Positions 57,930 through 64,000 of a stretch of 64,000 bases of DNA are shown piece after piece (position 1 is the stretch's first letter; each line of letters opens with the position of its first letter). The stretch spans positions 4,979,872 to 5,043,871 of the forward strand of contig CP121458.1 of NCBI GenBank assembly GCA_029690005.1, written 5' to 3'. The DNA is from Prescottella defluvii (GTDB lineage Bacteria > Actinomycetota > Actinomycetes > Mycobacteriales > Mycobacteriaceae). Both the position numbers and the translations under genes were made by a program. The notes beneath the pieces are model-generated. The model did not search any database and was not told where the DNA came from. It saw only the letters and a program-made list of their open reading frames with translations.

Positions 57930-58093
57930 ATGGCACGCGACGAGATCCGACCTTTGGTGAAGCTCGTCTCCACCGCCGGGACCGGATACCGGTACTACAC
58001 TCGGAAGAACCGACGCAACGACCCGACCGGCTGGCGCTGCGCCGCTACGACCCGATGGTGCGTCGGCACGTCGAGTTCCGAGAGGAGCGCTGA
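57930..58093 (+). CDS. rpmG: 50S ribosomal protein L33, zinc-free paralogue, frame break
   Basis: 54 residues: MARDEIRPLVKLVSTAGTGY, RYYTRKNRRNDP, then (after a break near 58022) RLALRRYDPMVRRHVEFREE. The TGYRYYT-KN core is diagnostic. The cysteines of the zinc form are replaced. It lies 5 bases after rpmB and 4 before rpsN. Confidence 0.93.
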
Positions 58094-58097
58094 GGGC

Positions 58098-58403
58098 ATG
58101 GCCAAGAAGTCGAAGATCGCCCGGAATGAGCAGCGCAAGGTGATCGTCGCCCGCTACGCAGCGCTGCGGGCCGAACTGAAGGAGACGATCCGCCAGCCCT
58201 CGAGTACGCCCGAGGAACGCGCCGTCGCACAGTCCCGGCTGGCAGGGCTGCCGCGGGACGCGAGTCCGGTACGATTGCGCAATCGAGACGCTGCGGATGG
58301 ACGTCCGCGCGGTCACCTGCGAAAGTTCGGTCTTTCCCGCGTGCGGGTACGCGAGATGGCCCACCGTGGGGAACTGCCAGGCGTACACAAGTCGAGCTGG
58401 TGA
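58098..58403 (+). CDS. rpsN: 30S ribosomal protein S14, zinc-free long form
   Basis: An intact 101-residue S14: MAKKSKIARNEQRKVIVARY, AALRAELKETIR, then LPRDASPVRLRNRDAADGRP and LRKFGLSRVRVREMAHRGEL. The long form without the zinc CxxC pairs is the one induced at low zinc. Third gene of the operon. Confidence 0.96.
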   Translation: MAKKSKIARNEQRKVIVARYAALRAELKETIRQPSSTPEERAVAQSRLAGLPRDASPVRLRNRDAADGRPRGHLRKFGLSRVRVREMAHRGELPGVHKSSW

Positions 58404-58411
58404 GGAGAGCA

Positions 58412-58665
58412 ATGGCAGTCAAAAGGGCACCGTCGAAGAAGTCGCGCAGCGAGCAGGGCCGCCGCCCCAGAAGAACCCGCTGATCGCCGCAGGCATCGAG
58501 ACCGTCGACTACAAGGACGTCAACCTGCTCCGCACTTTCATCTCCGATCGCGGCAAGATCCGCAGCCGCCGCGTCACGGGCCTCACCCCGCAGCAGCAGC
58601 GTCAGGTCGCCATCGCGGTGAAGAACGCCCGCGAGATGGCACTGCTTCCGTTCACCAGCCGGTAG
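58412..58665 (+). CDS. rpsR: 30S ribosomal protein S18, zinc-free paralogue, frame break
   Basis: About 84 residues: MAVKRAPSKKSRSEQGRRP, (break near 58466) QKNPLIAAGIETVDYKDVNL, LRTFISDRGKIRSRRVTGLT and QVAIAVKNAREMALLPFT. The GI-xVDYKD and RGKI-RR-TG motifs define S18. N-terminal cysteines of the zinc form are absent. GAGGAGAG precedes the ATG. Last ribosomal gene before a strong terminator. Confidence 0.94.
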
Positions 58666-58680
58666 CACCCCGACAGATCA

Positions 58681-58719
58681 CGCGCGAGGCCGCGCAGTCG
58701 CAGAGACTGCGCGGCCTCG
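58681..58719 (+). terminator. Strong stem-loop after rpsR
   Basis: A 17-bp perfect stem (CGCGAGGCCGCGCAGTC / GACTGCGCGGCCTCGCG) with a 5-base loop begins 15 bases past the rpsR stop and ends 30 bases before the next gene. It may end or attenuate transcription into the ABC importer. Confidence 0.78.
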
Positions 58720-58748
58720 CGCGTTCGGCGTCGCGCTAGATTCTCCGG

Positions 58749-59930
58749 GTGTCGCTTTCGATCCGTACCGCCGCCTTCCTGGCCGCGACCGCCCTCACCG
58801 TGGGTGGTCTCGCGGCCTGCTCGTCCGATTCCACTACCTCGACGTCCGCTGCTGCCGACTGCATCACCGACTTCGACGCGAGCGTCGACTACTACCCGGA
58901 CAAGCAGACCGTCGAGTACGCGCAGAACTTCGACATCGAGTACCACAACTCGTATCAGGTGCTCACCGTCCGGCAGCCCGGGCAGGCCGACGAGAGTTAC
59001 GTGCTCACCAAGTGCGGCGCCCCGGCACCCGACATGAAGGGCGACCTGGCGGGCGCCCAGCAGGTCACCACGCCGGTGACGAACCTGTTCGCCGAATCGA
59101 CGACGCACCTGCCGAGCCTCGAGGCGCTCGGCGAACTCGACGCCCTCACCGGCTTCGCGAACGCCGACTACGTCTACAGCGACGCCGCCCGCAATCACAT
59201 CGCGAACGACGGCGTCGTGCAGTTCGCGACCGCCGGCCAGGTCGACGCCGAGGCGGTCGTCGCGCACGCCCCGCAGGCGTTCGTCACCGGCGGCTTCACG
59301 GATCCCGCGTACGCGGTGATCGAGCGCGCGAAGGTCCCCGTCCTCGCCGACTACGACTGGCTCGAGACGAACCCGCTGGGCCGGGCCGAGTGGATCAAGT
59401 TCTTCGCCGCGTTGACCGGCACCGAGAAGCAGGCCACCGAGACGTTCGACGGCATCGTCGGCGACTACGACAGGTACACGACGATGGCCGCGAACACCGC
59501 GCCCGTGCCGATCGTCCCTGGCCTGCCCTACCAGGGCGCCTGGTCGGTGCCGCTCGCCAGCTACTCCAACGACCTGTACGCCACGGCCCACATCACGCAT
59601 CCGTGGATGACCGAGCCGGGCACCGGCAGCCTGCAGACCGACCTCGAGACGGTGTTCGCGAAGGCCGGTGACATCCCGCTCGCGATCAGCACCTCCTCGA
59701 ACACGACCAAGGCCGACGCGATCGCCGCCGAACCGCGGCTGGCCGAGTTCGCCGCGTTCCGGGACGGCCAGGTGTGGACGTCGTCGGCGCGCGTGACCGC
59801 CACCGGCGCACTCGACATCTACGAGCAGGGTGTCCTGCGGCCCGACCTGGTGCTGGCCGACCTCATCGCGATCGCGCACCCGGAACTGCTGCCCGGCCAC
59901 GAGTTCACCTTCTACCGCCAGCTGCAGTGA
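58749..59930 (+). CDS. Metal/siderophore-type ABC substrate-binding lipoprotein
   Basis: An intact 393-residue protein. The lipoprotein signal is TAAFLAATALTVGGLAACSS (lipobox LAAC). The fold is of the FecB/BtuF periplasmic-binding class (cluster A helical-backbone): YHNSYQVLTVRQPGQADESY, HLPSLEALGELDALTGFANA, APQAFVTGGFTDPAYAVIER and KVPVLADYDWLETNPLGRAE. Such proteins bind iron-siderophores, haem, cobalamin or other metallophores. Its place right after the zinc-free ribosomal operon suggests zinc-complex uptake, which is inference. Start GTG 58749. The stop overlaps the permease start. Confidence 0.88.
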   Translation: MSLSIRTAAFLAATALTVGGLAACSSDSTTSTSAAADCITDFDASVDYYPDKQTVEYAQNFDIEYHNSYQVLTVRQPGQADESYVLTKCGAPAPDMKGDLAGAQQVTTPVTNLFAESTTHLPSLEALGELDALTGFANADYVYSDAARNHIANDGVVQFATAGQVDAEAVVAHAPQAFVTGGFTDPAYAVIERAKVPVLADYDWLETNPLGRAEWIKFFAALTGTEKQATETFDGIVGDYDRYTTMAANTAPVPIVPGLPYQGAWSVPLASYSNDLYATAHITHPWMTEPGTGSLQTDLETVFAKAGDIPLAISTSSNTTKADAIAAEPRLAEFAAFRDGQVWTSSARVTATGALDIYEQGVLRPDLVLADLIAIAHPELLPGHEFTFYRQLQ

Positions 59931-60960
59931 ACCGCACCGCAGCCGCCGTCACCGCGTTGGTCGCGCTCCTCGTCGCGGCGACCGTGCTGGCGGTGTCGGT
60001 GGGTTCGGTGACGATCCCGTTCGACGCGACCGTCCGCTACCTGTTCACCGGCGACGCGGGTTCCGCCCGCTGGACCACCCTCATCGAGGACATCCGTCTG
60101 CCCCGTGTCGTGACGGCGGCGTTCGCGGGTGCCGCGCTCGCGGTGGCGGGCCTGCTGATGCAGACACTGTTCGCGAACCCGCTCGCCGACCCGTACATCC
60201 TCGGGCGTCGTCGGGCGCGAGCCTCGGTGTCGCGCTCGTCGTGCTCGGCTCGGGCGCCGGGGCGGGCGTGTTCGCGGCCGTGGCCGGGACCGGTCGGCTC
60301 GGGATCGCGGCCGCGGCAGCGCTCGGCGCGCTCGCGGTGCTGCTGGTGGTGCTCGCGATCTCGCGGTGGGTGCAGTCGGTGGTGACGCTGCTGATCGTCG
60401 GCGTCATGGTCGGCTCGGTCACCAGTGCCGTCGTGTCCCTGCTGGTCGCGTTCTCGCAGCCCGCCCAGATGCAGCAGTTCATCCTGTGGAGCCTCGGCTC
60501 GTACGCGGGCGCGTCGTGGTCGGACCTGCGGGTGCTGGTGCCCGTCGTGCTCGTCGGCCTGGTGCTGGCGACGACGATGGTGCGGCCGCTCAACGCGATG
60601 CTGCTCGGCGAGGACTACGCGAGCTCGATGGGCGTGCACCTGCTGCGCACCCGAACCGTCGCGATCACCGCGTCCGCCCTGCTCGCGGGAGCGGTCACCG
60701 CGTTCTGCGGACCCATCGCGTTCCTCGGCATCGCGGTCCCGCACCTGGCCCGGCTCGCGCTGGGTACGTCGGATCATCGGGTGCTGTTGCCCGGGGCGGT
60801 GCTGATGGGGGCGGCGGTGTCGCTGCTGTGTTCGGTGGTGGCGCAGCTTCCCGGACGCGACGGCGTGCTGCCGCTCAACGTCGTCACCGCGCTCGTCGGC
60901 GCACCGGTCGTCATCCTGGTGTTGCTGCGCTCGCGTCGAGCCAAGGCGGGTATGGCATGA
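59927..60960 (+). CDS. FecCD-family ABC importer permease, frame break
   Basis: About 344 residues with roughly ten helices. It starts VNRTAAAVTALVALLVAATV, and RLPRVVTAAFAGAALAVAGL then LMQTLFANPLADPYILG is the FecCD signature (R-L-P-R; NPLA-P-ILG). The frame changes near 60207 and resumes SSGASLGVALVVLGSGAGAG. LWSLGSYAGASW and FCGPIAFLGIAVPHLARLAL are the late conserved loops that contact the ATPase. GTG start overlaps the previous TGA (GTGA). Confidence 0.92.
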
Positions 60961-61734
60961 CGCTCGTGCTCGACGGCGTCACCGTCGGCTACCCCGGCCG
61001 CCCGCCCCGCGAGGTGCTCACGGATCTGAATCTGACCGCGCATGCCGGACAGGTGACGGCGCTGCTGGGCCCCAACGGTGCCGGCAAGTCGACGCTGCTG
61101 CGGTCGGTCGCAGGGCTGCAACGAGTGCTCGGCGGCACCGTCCGGCTCGACGGCGACGACGTCACCGCGCTGCCTCCGGCGCAGCGCGCCAAGCGGATCG
61201 CGGTGGTCCTCACCGACCGCGTCGACGCCGGCCTGCTCGACCGGCGGCGAGGTGGCCGCTCTCGGCAGGCTGCCGCACCAGGGCTTCGCGTCGCGGCTCA
61301 GCGCCGCCGAGAAGCAACTGATCGCCGACAGCCTCGAGCGCATGGGCGCCGCGCATCTGGCCGATGTCCGGCTGCACGAGATGTCCGACGGCCAGCGCCA
61401 GCGGGTCCTGATCGCACGGGCGCTGGTGCAGCAGCCGTCACTGCTGGTGCTCGACGAGCCCAGCGCCTTCCTCGACGTCGCGGCCCGCGTCGAGTTGTTG
61501 GCGCTCCTGGCGGAGATCGCCGACGACGCCGGCATCACCGTGCTGCTCTCGACGCACGACGTGGAACTGGTGCTGCGGACGTCGCAGCACGTGTGGCTGG
61601 CCGCGGGCGACGGCTCGGTCGTCGACGGCACCCCCGCCACGCTCGTCGAGTGCGGCGCGATACGGCGGGCGTTCGACTCGCAGCGAGTCCGCTTCGACTC
61701 CGCCGCCGGCATCTTCCGCCTCGACACCCCCTGA
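60957..61734 (+). CDS. FepC/BtuD-type ABC importer ATPase, frame break
   Basis: About 258 residues. Walker A LLGPNGAGKSTLLRSVAGL, then AKRIAVVLTD (Q-loop region altered; Gln not seen), and after a break near 61245 GEVAALGRLPHQGF. The signature is EMSDGQRQRVLIARAL, in which Asp takes the place of the second residue of LSGGQ. Walker B is LLVLDEPSAFLDVAAR and the H-loop LLSTHDVEL. Start ATG overlaps the permease stop (ATGA). It completes a binding protein-permease-ATPase importer. Confidence 0.92.
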
Positions 61735-61739
61735 ACCCC

Positions 61740-61796
61740 TGAACGGGAATTCACGGCACGTTCGCGGCCCCGAAGCGTGCGGTGAATTCCCGTTCA
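61740..61796 (+). terminator. Long stem-loop after the ABC importer operon
   Basis: TGAACGGGAATTCAC pairs with GTGAATTCCCGTTCA (15 bp), with a further GCACG/CGTGC pairing inside. It begins 6 bases past the ATPase stop. Probably a terminator; the exact repeat of the arms could also be an operator or a mobile repeat relic. Confidence 0.6.
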
Positions 61797-61855
61797 ATGG
61801 TTGGGTCTAGACTTTTCGCCGAGTTTCCGTTCGGTTTTTGGAGGTGCCCCGCGGC

Positions 61856-62782
61856 GTGTCGGGTGTGGTCGCGGGTTTCACGGTAATTTTCGTCGTCATC
61901 GCCATCGGGTACTTCCTCGGTCGCAGCGGCACTCTCGGGGATCACGGGCAGTTCGTCCTGAGCCGACTGGTGTTCTTCGTCGCGACGCCGGCGCTGCTGT
62001 TCGACACCCTCGCGAACTCCGATCTGTCGGTGGTCTTCTCCCCCACCCTCGCGGTCGCGGCGACCACAGCGTTCGTCGTCGCGGGCATCTATCTGATGAT
62101 CGCGCGCCTGTGGCTGCGTCGACCGCTGCCGGAGCTGACGGTCGGCGCGCTCGCGTCGTCGTACGTGAACTCGGCGAATCTCGGCATCCCGATCGCGGTG
62201 TTCGTGCTCGGCGACGCGTCGTTCGTCGCGCCGCTGCTGCTGTTCCAGATCATGATCTTCTCGCCGATCGCGTTGACCGTGCTCGACATCAGCACCATGC
62301 GTCAGGGCGCCTCGAGGCTCGAGACGATCACCGCGCCGTTCAAGAATCCGATCGTGCTCGCGGGCGCGGCCGGCCTGGCGGTCGCGGTGTCGGGGTGGAC
62401 ACCGCCCGAGGCGCTGATGCAGCCGTTCCGGCTCATCGGCGGCGCCTCCGTTCCCGGTGCGTTGCTGGCGTTCGGACTGTCGCTGTACGGGGTACGGGTG
62501 CTCGAGAAGGGCGCGAGCCCGCGCCGCGACGTCGCGCTCGCGTCGGTCCTCAAGATCTGCGTCCAACCCGTCCTCGGGTATCTGATGGCCCGCTTCCTGC
62601 TGGGTCTCGACGGCCACGAACTGTTCGCGATCGTCGTCGTCTCCGCCCTGCCCACCGCACAGAACGTCTTCGTCTACGCCAGCCGCTACCAGCGCGGCAT
62701 GGTCCTCGCGCGCGACGCCGCCTTCGTCACGACCCTCGCGTCGATCCCCGCGATCGCGCTGGTGGCGGCGCTGCTGACCTGA
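61856..62782 (+). CDS. AEC (auxin efflux carrier) family transporter
   Basis: An intact protein of about 308 residues with ten helices in two five-helix halves. Half one includes VVAGFTVIFVVIAIGYFLGR, and PALLFDTLANSDLSVVF plus VNSANLGIPIAVFVLGDASF are typical of the family. Half two has GGASVPGALLAFGLSLYG and LPTAQNVFVYASRYQ. Bacterial AEC proteins move malonate, malate or other carboxylates. GTG 61856 is set by GGAGG 10 bases upstream; TTG 61838 and GTG 61844 are alternatives. Convergent with the LuxR gene. Confidence 0.9.
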   Translation: MSGVVAGFTVIFVVIAIGYFLGRSGTLGDHGQFVLSRLVFFVATPALLFDTLANSDLSVVFSPTLAVAATTAFVVAGIYLMIARLWLRRPLPELTVGALASSYVNSANLGIPIAVFVLGDASFVAPLLLFQIMIFSPIALTVLDISTMRQGASRLETITAPFKNPIVLAGAAGLAVAVSGWTPPEALMQPFRLIGGASVPGALLAFGLSLYGVRVLEKGASPRRDVALASVLKICVQPVLGYLMARFLLGLDGHELFAIVVVSALPTAQNVFVYASRYQRGMVLARDAAFVTTLASIPAIALVAALLT

Positions 62783-62792
62783 GCCGCCCGGC

Positions 62793-63488
62793 TCACAGGA
62801 TGCCCAGTTCGGTGGCGCGCACCGCGACCCGGACCCGGGACCGCGTCCCCGTCTTGGCGAAGATGTTCTCGAGGTGCGTCGCCACGGTTCGCCTGCTGAT
62901 CAACAGTTCCGCCGCGATCTCCGCATTGCTCGCGCCCTGCGCGACGAGCGCGAGGATCTGGTGCTCACGGCCGCTGAGCCGGAACGACTCACGATCACTC
63001 TGATCCGCGACGATGCGCCGGCACTGGTGCGCGAGCGCCTCGATTCCGGCGCGGGCCGTCGAATCCACCTGCGGGCGGGCGAAACTCACGTCCAGGACGC
63101 TGGTGACCTGGCCCCGCTCCAGACCGAGCGCCACCGACGATCCCTCCCGGAATCCCGAGGGCCGCAACACGGCTTCCGCGGCGGGGGTGCGCTCGAACCC
63201 GGGGACGTCCTCCCAGCACACGGGCCGACCGGACGCGATCCGGATGTGGTCGAAGGTCCGAGTGTCGTCGACGAACTCGCCGGCGAGATAGTCCGCGACC
63301 GGCGTCGCGTAGCCGCCGTTGGCGAGCACCCGATGAACCCGATCGCCGCGGCGGCGGTAGGTGATAGCGGCGGCGACGTAGTCGAGTTCACCGGCCCAAC
63401 GCGCGAGCAGGCCGTGCGCGACGGTGACCGGGGATCGGGACGACAACAGGTCCCGGTCCCCGGCCACCGCCTCGCACCGCTCGTTCAT
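62793..63488 (-). CDS. LuxR-family regulator with N-terminal sensor region
   Basis: An intact 231-residue protein. The N-terminal 150 residues (GELDYVAAAITYRRRGDRVH, LANGGYATPVADYLAGEFVD, FREGSSVALGLERGQVTSVL) look like a GAF-type ligand sensor. The C-terminal LuxR HTH is RLSGREHQILALVAQGASNA then EIAAELLISRRTVATHLENI. No receiver domain. Target unknown; the neighbours are an AEC transporter and an amidase. Confidence 0.88.
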   Translation of the reverse strand: MNERCEAVAGDRDLLSSRSPVTVAHGLLARWAGELDYVAAAITYRRRGDRVHRVLANGGYATPVADYLAGEFVDDTRTFDHIRIASGRPVCWEDVPGFERTPAAEAVLRPSGFREGSSVALGLERGQVTSVLDVSFARPQVDSTARAGIEALAHQCRRIVADQSDRESFRLSGREHQILALVAQGASNAEIAAELLISRRTVATHLENIFAKTGTRSRVRVAVRATELGIL

Positions 63489-63508
63489 GGCACGAATCTA
63501 CCTGTGAC

Positions 63509-64000
63509 CTACGCCACCGGACGACGATCCGCCCACGGCCGCGCCTGCTCGAGGTTGGCCGCGGCCCGCAGCACCAGGGCGTCCTGGCGGTGCCGCGCCG
63601 CGATCTGCAGGCCGACAGGTCGCCCGTCCGCGGTGAAGCCGGCCGGCACCGTGATCGCCGGATTGTTCAGCATGTTGTAGGGGTAGGTCAGCAGCCAGTC
63701 GAGCAGCTGCTCGCGCAGCGACTTGCCCTGCAACCAGTCCGGCGCGAACTGGGTGAGCGGGAACGTCGCGGACGCGAGGGTCGGCGAGATCAGGACGTCG
63801 TAGTCGTTCATGAACTCGGTCCAGGTGTCCACATCCGGCCGCGGAACGCGTCGGCGCGGCCGTAGTCGACGCCGGTGAGGCGACGGCCCTCGTGCATCAG
63901 TTCGATCAGGTTCTCGTCCACGTCGCCGTGCAGCGAGTCCCAGTCGAGCATGTCGTGCTCGCCCGCGAATCCGGTACCCAGATGCCGTGCCACATCGCCT
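63509..64000 (-). CDS. Amidase-signature family amidase, C-terminal part (runs off the window)
   Basis: The window holds the last 160 or so residues. WTEFMNDYDVLISPTLASAT, YPYNMLNNPAITVPAG and GRPVGLQIAARHRQDALVLR match the end of amidase-signature hydrolases (GatA-like fold). The Ser-cisSer-Lys triad and glycine/serine-rich signature lie upstream, outside the window. The frame changes near 63838 (ADAFRGRM then WTEFMND region). The 5' part is past base 64000. Confidence 0.85.
   Translation of the reverse strand, partial: RRCGTASGYRIRGRARHARLGLAARRRGREPDRTDARGPSPHRRRLRPRRRVPRPDVDTWTEFMNDYDVLISPTLASATFPLTQFAPDWLQGKSLREQLLDWLLTYPYNMLNNPAITVPAGFTADGRPVGLQIAARHRQDALVLRAAANLEQARPWADRRPVA

Overview
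The window is high-GC actinobacterial DNA. Its gene content points to Mycobacteriales, most likely Nocardiaceae (Rhodococcus/Prescottella type). The pointers are rpfB next to rsmA/ksgA, an MspA-family porin, mprA-mprB-pepD-moaB2, galU-glp(moeA)-rimJ-sepX/glpR, an EspR-like regulator, a Pmt protein mannosyltransferase beside rsmI, and zinc-free ribosomal paralogues under a Zur-type promoter. The genus is an inference from synteny.

A caveat governs the whole annotation. About 50 single-base frame breaks are visible in roughly 35 genes, including genes expected to be essential (metG, galU, glp, mprA). On both sides of each break the protein stays well conserved, and several breaks are repaired by one base in a G/C run. 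I read most as assembly or base-calling indels and annotate those genes as one CDS, giving the approximate break point.

Layout. 1-13.7 kb: the first codons of ispE (minus), a DrrAB-like ABC exporter divergent from a WYL regulator, an NTF2-like protein, cspA, a copper operon (copZ, secreted HVHP protein, copA) behind CsoR-like operators, an oligopeptide-binding lipoprotein, a secreted Gly/Ser-rich protein, an IS110-family element, a DUF389 membrane protein and an LppU-like lipoprotein. This block separates ispE from rsmA, which are neighbours in many relatives. 13.7-23.2 kb: rsmA, two tandem rpfB genes, pirin, tatD, metG, a DUF2786 protein, pabB. 23.2-27.3 kb: one very large STAND-type NTPase with 14 WD40-like repeats. 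27.3-36.3 kb: rsmI, pmt, a secreted PLC-like phosphodiesterase, a BCCT transporter, DoxX, a GntR regulator, an SDR-like protein, ArsC-like, arginine deiminase. 36.3-42.9 kb: SoxR with its box, DUF2505, a two-component system divergent from a MacB-like ABC pair, an SDR and an EspR-like regulator.

42.9-50.6 kb: tRNA-Ala(CGC), then the Glp/SepX divisome and envelope cluster (sepX, rimJ, glp, galU) with an MspA porin inserted between sepX and rimJ, then 5-FTHF cycloligase, a Ruc-like FmdB chaperone behind a CIRCE element, a SAF-domain protein and mscL. 50.6-55.9 kb: the envelope-stress locus mprA-mprB-pepD-moaB2, with matching direct repeats before mprA and pepD, and a TRIC-type channel. 55.9-61.8 kb: a zinc-starvation island. 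Two Zur-like boxes lie between a leftward operon (CobW-like protein without a P-loop, L31B, L32, perhaps TRIC) and a rightward operon (L28, L33, S14, S18), followed by a FecCD-type ABC importer. 61.8-64 kb: an AEC permease, a LuxR regulator and the C-terminal part of an amidase running off the end.
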